A program made the translations under genes and the position numbers. Under the pieces are notes generated by a model. That model saw nothing but the letters and a program-made list of their open reading frames with translations, ran no database searches and was not told where the DNA came from. This document shows, one piece after another, positions 27,508-35,644 of a stretch of DNA of 64,000 bases (position 1 is its first letter; each line of letters begins with the position of its first letter). Origin of the DNA: Geobacter sp. DSM 9736 (GTDB lineage Bacteria > Desulfobacterota > Desulfuromonadia > Geobacterales > Geobacteraceae); contig NZ_LT896716.1 of the NCBI RefSeq assembly GCF_900187405.1, forward strand, positions 248,001 to 312,000, read 5' to 3'.

Positions 27508-28518
27508 ATGATTTCGGTATTCCTGGCGATATCTATTATCCTATGTACTGCCGGAGCATGCAGCGCGGTGGAGTTGACCGTGGTCCCGTCAGGCGAAAGG
27601 ACATTCGCTGTTACTGGTACGGGAATTGACAGACTTGCCGCCGTGGATGTCTATCTGACATACGATCCTAAATATCTGGCCGGGCCCCGGGTGGTCAAGG
27701 GAGCGCTGGCCCGGGAGGCCCTGCTGAAATGGAGCGTACGGGGCGCCGGCAGCCTGCGGATCGGCATCCTCAATCCCGGGTCGTTCGCATCTTCAGGGGA
27801 ACTCGCAAGTGTATCCTTTGATAAGGTGCAGGATGTTTCTGGTGGGGTTGCCACAATGGCCGTGTCGGCCATAGATCGCCGAGGGATGCCTGTACCCGTT
27901 CGCACAAAGATTTCTGTGCCGCCCGGCCCGGCAGTTCCCACACCTTCATCCGCTTCGCGCCCCGATCCTGATAAGCGTGTCGCACTTCATTCATCGGTAC
28001 TCGACCGGTTCAGGGAATTCAAGGGAGAAAGGACGCCGGGAAACTTGATGTTTCTCTTCCAGGCGCCGGCGGGGGCAGGGTACAGGCAGGAGCCACCGGT
28101 GGCAATTTCCAACGGGATCGGTAGAGTAAAACTGTTCATTTCCTCCAGGGAGAGGGAGGAGCTTGCTCCCGGCTTTGCCGTTCGCGGTGCGAGACTCTTT
28201 TCCATCGGGGTGAGGGAAGGTGGTTGGGTGATAGAGGTCGTGCCGGAGAAGGGGACGATAGAAGCCGTGCTCAGCATCATGAGGGGAGGTATGCTGTACG
28301 AAATACCGCTCGTCGTGGCCCCCCTTTACGAAAACGGAAAGAAGAAGCCTTTTGAGGAAGCCGAGCTTTTGGAGCTTCTGGTGGGAAGAGCCGGGGTGGA
28401 GCAGGCATCCTTTGACCTCAACCACGACGGAAGGCATGATTTCATCGACGACTATATCCTCATTGCCAACTATCTGTCTGGAGGGGGATCGGCGGCACAG
28501 AAAGCCGCGATATTTTAG
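27508..28518 (+). CDS. Secreted protein with cohesin-like domain and dockerin-like end
   Basis: 336 residues from the ATG at 27508; upstream in-frame codons precede the putative -10 boxes. A signal peptide covers about residues 1-20. Residues about 22-140 look like a cohesin domain (alternating strands, AAVDVYLTYDPKYLA, GSLRIGILNPG). A proline-rich linker follows, then a further beta-rich region. The C-terminus holds DLNHDGRHDFIDDY, a calcium-binding loop in the style of a single dockerin or EF-hand repeat. It precedes the 12-heme cytochrome, which has its own promoter. Confidence 0.65.
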   Translation: MISVFLAISIILCTAGACSAVELTVVPSGERTFAVTGTGIDRLAAVDVYLTYDPKYLAGPRVVKGALAREALLKWSVRGAGSLRIGILNPGSFASSGELASVSFDKVQDVSGGVATMAVSAIDRRGMPVPVRTKISVPPGPAVPTPSSASRPDPDKRVALHSSVLDRFREFKGERTPGNLMFLFQAPAGAGYRQEPPVAISNGIGRVKLFISSREREELAPGFAVRGARLFSIGVREGGWVIEVVPEKGTIEAVLSIMRGGMLYEIPLVVAPLYENGKKKPFEEAELLELLVGRAGVEQASFDLNHDGRHDFIDDYILIANYLSGGGSAAQKAAIF

Positions 28519-28527
28519 TTTTTCGTG

Positions 28528-28557
28528 TTGACAATGGATTTCCGGAAGATGTATTAA
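28528..28557 (+). promoter_or_regulatory. Promoter of the dodecaheme cytochrome gene
   Basis: TTGACA at 28528-28533 and TATTAA at 28552-28557 are 18 bp apart; AGGAGG (28594-28599) and the GTG start follow. Confidence 0.6.
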
Positions 28558-28606
28558 TTGAACCCAATTTCTGCAATGACCCTTATAAAAGACAGGAGGA
28601 TGACCA

Positions 28607-29467
28607 GTGCTATTAAAAAGGACGAGTGCTATTCTGGGGATGCTGTCGCTGCTCTTCGCGACCACCGCATTTGCCGCCCAAGGGGGTAAGAAGGTAGCTA
28701 CGGTGGAGATCCCGGTGAATCAGGAAATGTATTCCGCCACTCCCACCCCTCTCACTCCAGCCCAGTGCGCTCAGTGCCACGAGAAGGTTTTCGGAAGCCT
28801 GAAGACCGCCGGCGGCAAGCACCGTTTTGAGTGCCAGAAGTGCCACACCTCGTTCCACAGTTACAACCCGAAGAAGGGGAACTGGGACGAAATAATGCCC
28901 AAGTGCGATTCCTGTCACGCAAAGCCCCACGGGCAGGCAATCACCGACTGCAGCAACTGTCACTCCGATCCTCATGCACCCAAGAAAATGGGAATGACGA
29001 CCCGGCTTGTGAATGCCTGCGGTCAGTGCCATGCAGGTCCGAAGGAACAGGTAGTCAAGTTCCCGAGCAAGCACAGCAAGCTCGCGTGCCAGAAATGCCA
29101 TACCTCCCACGGATTCAAACCGGCATGTTCAGCGTGCCATAAGCCCCACTATCAGGGGCAGGAGTTCTCGACCTGCATCAAGTGCCACCCGGTGCACAAG
29201 CCGCGTGAGATTACCTACGAAAAGACGACACCTGCTGTTGCCTGCGGCGCCTGCCACGGAAAGGTCTTCGAGAAGTGGAAGAAGACACCCAGCCTCCACG
29301 GCAAGGTGAACTGCGCCAACTGCCACCATACACGGCACAAATACGTTCCGCAGTGCCAGGAGTGCCACGGGACTCCCCACAAGAAGGAAATTCTTGAGAA
29401 ATTCCCGAAATGTCTCGGATGTCACCTGGATGTACATGACCTGCCGGTGAACCAGAAAAAGAAGTAA
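28607..29467 (+). CDS. Periplasmic 12-heme c-type cytochrome
   Basis: 286 residues. After a signal peptide (ending TAFAA, about residue 24) there are exactly twelve CXXCH haem-attachment motifs: CAQCH, CQKCH, CDSCH, CSNCH, CGQCH, CQKCH, CSACH, CIKCH, CGACH, CANCH, CQECH and CLGCH. Many further histidines can serve as distal ligands. Such proteins carry electrons across the periplasm in dissimilatory metal reduction. The GTG start has AGGAGG seven bases upstream. No quinone oxidase or porin partner is adjacent, so the electron partner is unknown. Confidence 0.9.
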   Translation: MLLKRTSAILGMLSLLFATTAFAAQGGKKVATVEIPVNQEMYSATPTPLTPAQCAQCHEKVFGSLKTAGGKHRFECQKCHTSFHSYNPKKGNWDEIMPKCDSCHAKPHGQAITDCSNCHSDPHAPKKMGMTTRLVNACGQCHAGPKEQVVKFPSKHSKLACQKCHTSHGFKPACSACHKPHYQGQEFSTCIKCHPVHKPREITYEKTTPAVACGACHGKVFEKWKKTPSLHGKVNCANCHHTRHKYVPQCQECHGTPHKKEILEKFPKCLGCHLDVHDLPVNQKKK

Positions 29468-29489
29468 CTTGGTTGTAACTGCAACTTCA

Positions 29490-29522
29490 GCCCCCGGTGA
29501 TCCCACCGGGGGCTTTTCTTTT
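29490..29522 (+). terminator. Strong terminator after the 12-heme cytochrome
   Basis: GCCCCCGGTG (29490-29499) pairs with CACCGGGGGC (29504-29513) in a 10-bp perfect stem, followed by TTTTCTTTT. Confidence 0.92.
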
Positions 29523-29593
29523 GGACTGCCCCCCTTGCTACAGAGGATGGATATTTTTCTGGTGAAAGGGGGAATTGCAGCTATAATGGCGCC

Positions 29594-30472
29594 GTGAGTT
29601 CCTTCGCTTTCTCTCTCATCCTTTTTTCAGGGCTGATGCATGCCCTCTGGAACCTGCTGGTGAAGCGGAGCCGCCACAAGACCGTTTTCATCTGGTGGAT
29701 GTTTGTCTGCTCCGCACTTCTGTTCACCCTGATGCTACCCTTGCTTCCCGGCACTTTCCCTGCTCCCGATAAAACGGTGATGCTGCTTGGAGCAGGGGGA
29801 GCCTGCTGTTTTTTCCTTTATCACCTCTGCAATGGCCGCGCGTATCGCAGCGGCGATCTTTCCCTTACGTACCCCCTTTCCCAGACTTCGATGCTCTACG
29901 TGCCGTTGTGGGGAGGACTGCTTCTCGATGAACGGCTGACAGTGGCGGGAGGGAGTGGCATGCTCCTCGTTATGACGGGTGCATGTTTCATTCAATTACG
30001 GCGACTTTCGCTGGAGGAGATGCTGAGGCCGGTGAGGAATCTTTCCGACCCTTCGGTCCAGGCCGCCCTTGCGGCGGGGTTCATCTATTCTCTTGGGGCA
30101 GTCATAGACAAGTCGGGAGTGCAGCGCTATTCTCCGCTATATTTTACTTACCTGCTCGTGATCTTCATGTTAGGGCTGATGACGGTGAATCTGCTTCGCA
30201 GCCGGTACCGCGATCAGGTTCTGACCGAATGGAGGGAAAACCGGGGGCTGATCCTCCTGAGCGGGCCTGTGATGATGGGTTCCTTCCTCTCCTTTCGCTA
30301 CGGTCTGAGCCTTTCGCCGATGAGCTACGCCGTTGCTGTGCGGCAGGTGAGCGTAGTGATCGGGGTCCTGATCGGGATCATGTTTCTGGGGGAAAGATGC
30401 GGCAGGATCAGGATCGCCTCGGCTTTCCTCATTGTCGTCGGGGTCTTCCTGATCCGGCTTGCCGCAGAGTGA
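29594..30472 (+). CDS. DMT/EamA-family membrane transporter
   Basis: 292 residues with about ten predicted membrane segments. Two EamA-like halves are suggested by MHALWNLLVKRSRHKTVF at the N-terminus and the later repeats (LWGGLLLDERLTVAGGSGMLLVMTGA; VVIGVLIGIMFLGERCGRI). Members export metabolites such as amino acids or sugars; no substrate can be named. Start GTG at 29594 is the first in-frame codon. Followed by a YdcF-type gene on the same strand after about 20 bp, so the two may be co-transcribed. Confidence 0.85.
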   Translation: MSSFAFSLILFSGLMHALWNLLVKRSRHKTVFIWWMFVCSALLFTLMLPLLPGTFPAPDKTVMLLGAGGACCFFLYHLCNGRAYRSGDLSLTYPLSQTSMLYVPLWGGLLLDERLTVAGGSGMLLVMTGACFIQLRRLSLEEMLRPVRNLSDPSVQAALAAGFIYSLGAVIDKSGVQRYSPLYFTYLLVIFMLGLMTVNLLRSRYRDQVLTEWRENRGLILLSGPVMMGSFLSFRYGLSLSPMSYAVAVRQVSVVIGVLIGIMFLGERCGRIRIASAFLIVVGVFLIRLAAE

Positions 30473-30491
30473 ATGTTCGGGATGAGACTCT

Positions 30492-31274
30492 ATGGATCTG
30501 TTCTTCCTTAAAAAAGCTGTAACACCTTTCCTTTTGCCTCCCGGCTTATTCATAGTCGCGCTGCTAATGGCGGGAGCATTGATGATGCGGCGCAGGAACT
30601 ATCCTGCGGGAATGTTCTGCATAGTGGCGGGTCTTTTCATGTGGGGATTTTCGACTGCTCCGGTGGCTGACAGGCTGATCGGGCCCCTGGAAGCGGCGTA
30701 TGATATTCCGCGCAGCTTGAAGGGTGATGTGGTTGTGCTGCTTGGAGGAGGAATACGCGACGGGGCGCCTGATCTGACGGGGGAAGGAACTCCGGGGGAG
30801 GAGATGATGACGAGGATCGTCACGGCCTTGCGTACCCAGAGGCGGCTCAATGTGCCGGTGATAGTTTCGGGCGGAACCGTGGTACCCGGAAGAGCTCCGG
30901 AGGCGCAGATAGTAAGGCGGTTCCTTCTCGACCTCGGTGTTCCGCCGGAGAAGGTCCTGGTGGAGGACAAGAGCCGCGATACTGTGGAGAATGCGAGACT
31001 GAGCCGTGCGCTCTGTGCCCGTCACGGTTTCAAAAATCCTCTCCTCGTGACTTCGGCCTTTCACATGCGCCGTGCAAGACTTGCCTTCGTGCGGGAGGGG
31101 CTGGCGGTGACCCCGTTGCCGGCCAACTTCAGGACATGGGACAAGAAAAAGTACGTATGGCTGGATTACCTTCCGGATGCCGGAGCATTGGGGGACAGTG
31201 CTACAGCCATACGTGAGCGGCTCGGTCTGCTTGTGGCCACGTTTTATGCTGCAAAGGGTAAGCGTCTACCGTGA
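30492..31274 (+). CDS. YdcF/ElyC-type DUF218 membrane protein
   Basis: 260 residues. Two N-terminal membrane segments (about 10-30 and 39-55) lead to a DUF218 domain: DVVVLLGGGIRDG, VIVSGGTVVPGR, EDKSRDTVENARL and LVTSAFHMRRARLAF. This domain is that of ElyC/SanA/YdcF proteins, of which ElyC acts in envelope carbohydrate metabolism. The last bases overlap the end of convergent phoR by 9 bp, so transcripts of the two converge. Confidence 0.85.
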   Translation: MDLFFLKKAVTPFLLPPGLFIVALLMAGALMMRRRNYPAGMFCIVAGLFMWGFSTAPVADRLIGPLEAAYDIPRSLKGDVVVLLGGGIRDGAPDLTGEGTPGEEMMTRIVTALRTQRRLNVPVIVSGGTVVPGRAPEAQIVRRFLLDLGVPPEKVLVEDKSRDTVENARLSRALCARHGFKNPLLVTSAFHMRRARLAFVREGLAVTPLPANFRTWDKKKYVWLDYLPDAGALGDSATAIRERLGLLVATFYAAKGKRLP

Positions 31275-33050
31275 CAGGGTCTTGCCGCCGTCTCCGCGGC
31301 GAAGCGTGAAGGAGAATGTTGTCCCTGCACCGGGACGGCTCGTGACAGATATCTCTCCGCCATGGAGTTGAACAATGTGCTTTACTATCGAGAGCCCCAG
31401 GCCGGTCCCTCCTTCGGCACGGCTGCGAGCCTCATCTACCCGGTAAAACCGCTCGAACAGACGTGGAAGGTCTTTATCAGGTATGCCGGGACCAGTATCC
31501 CGTACGGAGACCTTCACCATGCCGTCTGCAGTATCTGCGGTAACTGTTATCGAACCCTCCTCCGGAGTGTATTTCACCGCATTGTCCAGCAGGTTGATGA
31601 AAACCTGTTCGAGCCTTTTCCGTTCTGCCAGCACCGGAGGGATTTCCCCGAGGTTGCAGATGTTCACAGTTATACCCTTGCTTTCCGCCTTCCTCTCCAG
31701 CAGCCCTACGCAATGCCCAATGACGCCGGCAAGAGGGGTCGGGGAAAGAGTGAGTTCTATTTTCCCCGATTCAAGCTCCGAGAGTGCCAGAAGGTCGTTT
31801 ACGAGGCTTGCAAGGCGGTCGGAATGACGGTAGATGATTCCGACGAACTTTCTGATCTCTTCAGTGCTTGAGGAGTCGTTTTCCATGACTGTTTCGGCGT
31901 AGCCTCGGATTACGGTGACGGGTGTCCTGAGTTCGTGGGAGACATTGGCGACAAAATCCTTTCTCACCTTTTCAAGCCGCTTTATGTCGGTTATGTCATG
32001 AAACACCGCCACGACTCCTTCAAGCGCTTCGTTGCCCAGCAGAGGCACCCAGTGAGTCAGGAGGCTCTTCCCCTGGGGAAGCGACAGCTCCTCGATCGTC
32101 TCTTCCCTGGTCTCGGACACGTGGCGGAAAGTATCATGGAGTGCCGGGTGACGCACGATCTCCAGAAGGGTCATTCCAAGTACCTCTTCCCCTACTCCAA
32201 AGAGTGTGCGGAACGCGGGATTGACCATCAGGATGATCCCCCTCGTATCGGTAACCAGAAGTCCCTCCCCCATTCCATGGAGTATCGCGTCGAGCCTGTT
32301 CTTCTCTGTCGAAAGCCGGTTCATCTGCGCTGATAGCTGTGCAGACATTGCATTCATAGCCGCTGCCAGCTCCCCCAGCTCGTCTTTCCCATGTACCCGC
32401 ACGCGACGTTCAAAGTTACCCTGCGCCATGTCCCGGGCGATCGCCGCCATGGTTCTTAGGGACCGGGAGAGGACGCGCGAAAGTATATAGCCGAGCAGAA
32501 ACGCGGCTGCGACGGACAGGGCTATCGCGATGAAGAGGCTGTGGTGCAGGCTGCTCTTCGCATGCGCCAGTGAGGTGAGCGGCAGTGCCAGGCGGATCAC
32601 TCCTCTCTCGCCGCTTTTAGAACTGAACGGGGCAGCTGCGTAAAGCATCGCCACATGGAGCGTAGATGAATACCGGGTCGCCGCACCCTGCTTCCCCGCA
32701 AACGCCTCGCGGACCTCCGGCCGGTCGCCGTGATTGTCCAGTTCCTTGATATTGGAGGTGGCTATCTCTGAATCCCCCACAACAGTGCCGTCACTGGCAA
32801 TTACTGTTGCTCGTGCATTGATGCTGGAGCCGATGGCCTGCGCCAGTTCCTGCCCATGCAGGCTGAGCTCCGAACCTTGTCGCGTAGCCATGAGCGCAGA
32901 AAGCCTGACCTCGTTTTTAAGGTTTTGAGAAATTTCCTGAAGCAGGTACCGGTTGATGGTCCGGTCAAGGTAAAAATAGAGAAATCCCCCCATTACAAGT
33001 ATCAACAGAAGATGGGAGGCCATCAGTTTCCACTGGATGCCTATTTTCAT
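31266..33050 (-). CDS. phoR: Phosphate-regulon-type sensor histidine kinase PhoR
   Basis: 594 residues. Two membrane helices flank a periplasmic sensor (about 12-28 and 165-190), then HAMP (about 185-240), PAS (about 250-350) and kinase core. The H-box is VSHELRTPVTVIRGYAETV, N-box NLLDNAVKYTPEEG, G-boxes DTGPGIPD and GGTGLGLSIVK. PhoR phosphorylates PhoB. The ATG overlaps the phoB stop (ATGA). A longer periplasmic domain than E. coli PhoR makes this a PhoR/WalK-like protein; the phosphate role rests on PhoB-like partner and pst proximity. Confidence 0.88.
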   Translation of the reverse strand: MKIGIQWKLMASHLLLILVMGGFLYFYLDRTINRYLLQEISQNLKNEVRLSALMATRQGSELSLHGQELAQAIGSSINARATVIASDGTVVGDSEIATSNIKELDNHGDRPEVREAFAGKQGAATRYSSTLHVAMLYAAAPFSSKSGERGVIRLALPLTSLAHAKSSLHHSLFIAIALSVAAAFLLGYILSRVLSRSLRTMAAIARDMAQGNFERRVRVHGKDELGELAAAMNAMSAQLSAQMNRLSTEKNRLDAILHGMGEGLLVTDTRGIILMVNPAFRTLFGVGEEVLGMTLLEIVRHPALHDTFRHVSETREETIEELSLPQGKSLLTHWVPLLGNEALEGVVAVFHDITDIKRLEKVRKDFVANVSHELRTPVTVIRGYAETVMENDSSSTEEIRKFVGIIYRHSDRLASLVNDLLALSELESGKIELTLSPTPLAGVIGHCVGLLERKAESKGITVNICNLGEIPPVLAERKRLEQVFINLLDNAVKYTPEEGSITVTADTADGMVKVSVRDTGPGIPDKDLPRLFERFYRVDEARSRAEGGTGLGLSIVKHIVQLHGGEISVTSRPGAGTTFSFTLRRGDGGKTLSR

Positions 33051-33736
33051 GGTTTCTCCACCTTGTAGCCGAACCCGCGAACTGTTACTATCATGGCGCC
33101 TGCTGTTCCGAGCTTGCTGCGGAGTCGGGTTACATGGGTATCCACGGTGCGGGTATCCCCGGCATAATCATATCCCCATACCTCCATCAGCAAACGATCA
33201 CGACTGTGAACCCTCCCGATACGTTCGCACAGTTTGAGCAGAAGCTTGTATTCGGTAGTAGTCAGGTCCACGTGCGCTTCGTCTACCGTGACCCTGTGCC
33301 CTTCTGGGTCGATGCAAATAGACCCTGCCCTGATCATTCCCGTTGCAGTTGAACCGATATCTTTTCCGGATCTGCGCAAAACGGCCCGCACCCGCAGCAT
33401 CAGTTCCCTCACCGAAAAGGGTTTGACGATGTAATCGTCGGCGCCCACTTCGAAACCAACCACCCGGTCTATCTCTTCCCCCTTGGCGGTAACCATGATG
33501 ATCGGTATCGATTTTGTCTGCTCATGTTCCTTTAGATGCCTGCATACCTCGATGCCGTTCCTGCCTGGGAGCATGAGGTCGAGCAAAATCAGGTCGGGCT
33601 TCTCAGTGAGAGCGAGGGTGCAACCTTCAATACCGTTTGCGGATGTGACGGTCCTATAGCCTCCCTCCTGGAGATGTAACACGACAAGATCGGCAAGGTC
33701 TTTTTCATCTTCTATTACGAGAATTGAGTGTGCCAT
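33047..33736 (-). CDS. phoB: OmpR/PhoB-family response regulator, probable PhoB
   Basis: 229 residues. The receiver has DLVVLHLQEGG, the phosphoacceptor in LILLDLMLPGRNG and the threonine/lysine switch region VTAKGEEIDRVVGFEVGADDYIVKPF. The C-terminal winged helix ends with VWGYDYAGDTRTVDTHVTRLRSKL. It overlaps phoR by four bases. GAGGGG precedes the ATG at 33736. It probably binds the repeat upstream of pstS; other OmpR-type regulators cannot be excluded by sequence alone. Confidence 0.88.
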   Translation of the reverse strand: MAHSILVIEDEKDLADLVVLHLQEGGYRTVTSANGIEGCTLALTEKPDLILLDLMLPGRNGIEVCRHLKEHEQTKSIPIIMVTAKGEEIDRVVGFEVGADDYIVKPFSVRELMLRVRAVLRRSGKDIGSTATGMIRAGSICIDPEGHRVTVDEAHVDLTTTEYKLLLKLCERIGRVHSRDRLLMEVWGYDYAGDTRTVDTHVTRLRSKLGTAGAMIVTVRGFGYKVEKP

Positions 33737-34164
33737 TACCCCTCCTGAGAGGGGAATTGTAACTGAAATATCCGGTATTGTGGAGATGTTGATGTAAAAT
33801 CTTGAAAAAACAAATACTTATAGTATTCCACAGCAGTTGTGGAAATCCATGTGGAAAAAGTCTCTAATCTTCAGCAAAGGGGTTTTAAAACAAAAGTAAA
33901 TAGCAAATTGCCTAAAAAACAGGCATGGCATCCACTGGTTTGTGTTGTGTATTTAGTAATGATTCAGGGTACTTATTTCGGGACCGCGATATTATTCACA
34001 AAATCGACTTCAAGCATTTCTTTAGAACAGCATGGGGTTGTCAGAATTACAATGCAGGAAAAAGACGATGTTTTATAAAACTTGACACTCCGTCGATACT
34101 ATGGTAAGTCCGTGAATCGATTTGTTTTTCTTTAAAAGCCCCGGCTAATGGTTTGGAGGATTGC
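33737..34164. other. AT-rich intergenic region with TGTGGAAA repeats
   Basis: About 430 bp without a gene I trust. It is clearly more AT-rich than its neighbours. TTCCACA (33826-33832) and TGTGGAA (33838-33844) form an inverted repeat, and TGTGGAAA recurs at 33838-33845 and 33850-33857. TTGACA at 34082-34087 followed 17 bp later by TAAGTC may be a weak promoter of the M24 peptidase. Short open frames inside it have AT-rich codon use and no recognisable product. Confidence 0.5.
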
Positions 34165-35361
34165 GTGCGTTTTACACCTAGTAGCGAGTTGCAGGCGAGG
34201 TGCGCGGAACTGCGCCGGTATATGGCGGCTGAAGGCCTTGATGGCGTCATCATCGTCCAGAATGCGGATCTTTTCTATTTTACCGGAACTATCCAAAGTG
34301 GAAACCTGTACGTTCCGGTCCAGGGAGAGCCGCTATACATGGTTCGAAAGGACGTCATGCGGGCGCGGATGGAATCCGGATTGAAGGAGATTGTTCCATT
34401 CTCCTCAATGAAGGAGATGCCGCGAATTCTGGCGCAGTACGGATATCCTGTTCCTAAGCGGTTTGGAATGGAGCTGGATGTCCTTCCGGTGAACTTCTTC
34501 CATAAGTACCAGTCCGTCTTTCCTGGTGCTGAGATACTTGACGCTACGCCTTTGATCCGCAAAGTGCGGATGATAAAGAGTCATTACGAGATTCATATCC
34601 TTATGGATGCGGCAAACCAGGTGGATAAGGTGTATCGACGAGCCGGAGAGGTGATAAGGGAGGGAATGACGGATCTCGAACTTGCAGCGGAGTTGGAGAT
34701 GACCGCACGCAAGGAAGGGCATCAGGGGCTGTTGCGGATGCGTGCGTTCAATGCCGAACTCTTCTACGCCCATATTTTCTCTGGGGCCGATACTGCTGTG
34801 CCGGCCTATGTAGATACTCCCTTGGGAGGCCTCGGGCTCACCCCGGCATTCGGGCAGGGTGCGGGATTAAAGAAGATCGAGCGGAACGAACCCATCATCG
34901 TCGATTTTGCCGGATGCTTCGACGGATACATGGTGGATCAGACCAGGATCTTCGCCATTGGAGGGATTTCGGACCGCCTTCGTCGAGCCTACGACGATAT
35001 GCTCAAGGTACAGGAGCGGATGATGGACATGGCGCCGGAGCGGCCCACGTGGGGACAAATCTATGAAGAGTGTCGTGCGCTGGCTGCAGGCATGGGGTAT
35101 GCCGATAGTTTTATGGGAAATAAAGGTGCCCAGGTATCTTTCATCGGGCATGGTATAGGCATTGAAATAGATGAATATCCCTTCATAGCACGGGGTTTCG
35201 AAGATATGACGCTGGAGCCGGGGATGGTTTTCGCTTTCGAGCCTAAGGTGGTATTCCCGGGTGAAGGGGCGGTGGGTATAGAGAATACATTTCATTTTAC
35301 CGATAACGGTCTGAAAACCTTGACCTTCTCAAATCAGGATCTGGTAGTCCTTGATCGTTAA
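34165..35361 (+). CDS. M24-family peptidase (Xaa-Pro aminopeptidase-like)
   Basis: 398 residues. The N-terminal creatinase-like domain (LRRYMAAEGLDGVIIVQNADLFYFTG) precedes the pita-bread metallopeptidase domain with metal ligands in IVDFAGCFDGYMVDQTR, SFIGHGIGIEIDEYPFI and MVFAFEPKVVFPGEGAVGIENTF. It would remove N-terminal residues before proline. The GTG at 34165 has GGAGG six bases upstream; a TTG at 34153 lies before that site. It stands alone between the AT-rich region and gltA. Confidence 0.88.
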   Translation: MRFTPSSELQARCAELRRYMAAEGLDGVIIVQNADLFYFTGTIQSGNLYVPVQGEPLYMVRKDVMRARMESGLKEIVPFSSMKEMPRILAQYGYPVPKRFGMELDVLPVNFFHKYQSVFPGAEILDATPLIRKVRMIKSHYEIHILMDAANQVDKVYRRAGEVIREGMTDLELAAELEMTARKEGHQGLLRMRAFNAELFYAHIFSGADTAVPAYVDTPLGGLGLTPAFGQGAGLKKIERNEPIIVDFAGCFDGYMVDQTRIFAIGGISDRLRRAYDDMLKVQERMMDMAPERPTWGQIYEECRALAAGMGYADSFMGNKGAQVSFIGHGIGIEIDEYPFIARGFEDMTLEPGMVFAFEPKVVFPGEGAVGIENTFHFTDNGLKTLTFSNQDLVVLDR

Positions 35362-35424
35362 TAATTTTTTTTTTAAATTGTATTGATTTTCATTTTGCAC
35401 GGTGATATATGTTAGCAAAATTTT

Positions 35425-35437
35425 GTATACAGTATAC
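35425..35437. promoter_or_regulatory. GTATAC-A-GTATAC palindrome upstream of gltA
   Basis: A perfect 13-bp palindrome built from two copies of GTATAC about a central A, about 210 bp before the gltA start in an AT-rich stretch. It is a candidate repressor or activator site for citrate synthase. No regulator is identified. Confidence 0.4.
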
Positions 35438-35498
35438 CTAAAATGCCCAGGCATACGGAAATCTCCATTTGAATTAATTAAAACTTTGCAGTAATTGA

Positions 35499-35517
35499 GC
35501 CGGCCCTTTGGGCTGGT
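35499..35517 (+). other. Small hairpin in the gltA leader
   Basis: GCCGGCCC (35499-35506), TTT, GGGCTGGT (35510-35517): eight pairs including two G-U. No T tract. If transcription starts near 35450, this lies in the leader of gltA mRNA. Confidence 0.3.
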
Positions 35518-35644
35518 CCTGATACGGTCGTTGCGTTGTTGCAGTAATCAATGTGAAGGAAAGGAGGGAGTAGAAGCCTATCCAGCATGTAATGTGTTGA
35601 GATCCGCTGTAAAAACCAAAACAGACGAAAGGAGAGTAACTACC

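Noticed and set aside
33826-33857. Possible replication origin from DnaA-like boxes
   Set aside because: The boxes differ from the consensus TTATCCACA, there are only three, and no dnaA, dnaN or gidA lies nearby.
33839-34078. 79-codon plus-strand frame in the AT-rich gap
   Set aside because: AT-rich codon use unlike neighbours, no clear ribosome site, overlapped by another frame, no recognisable product.
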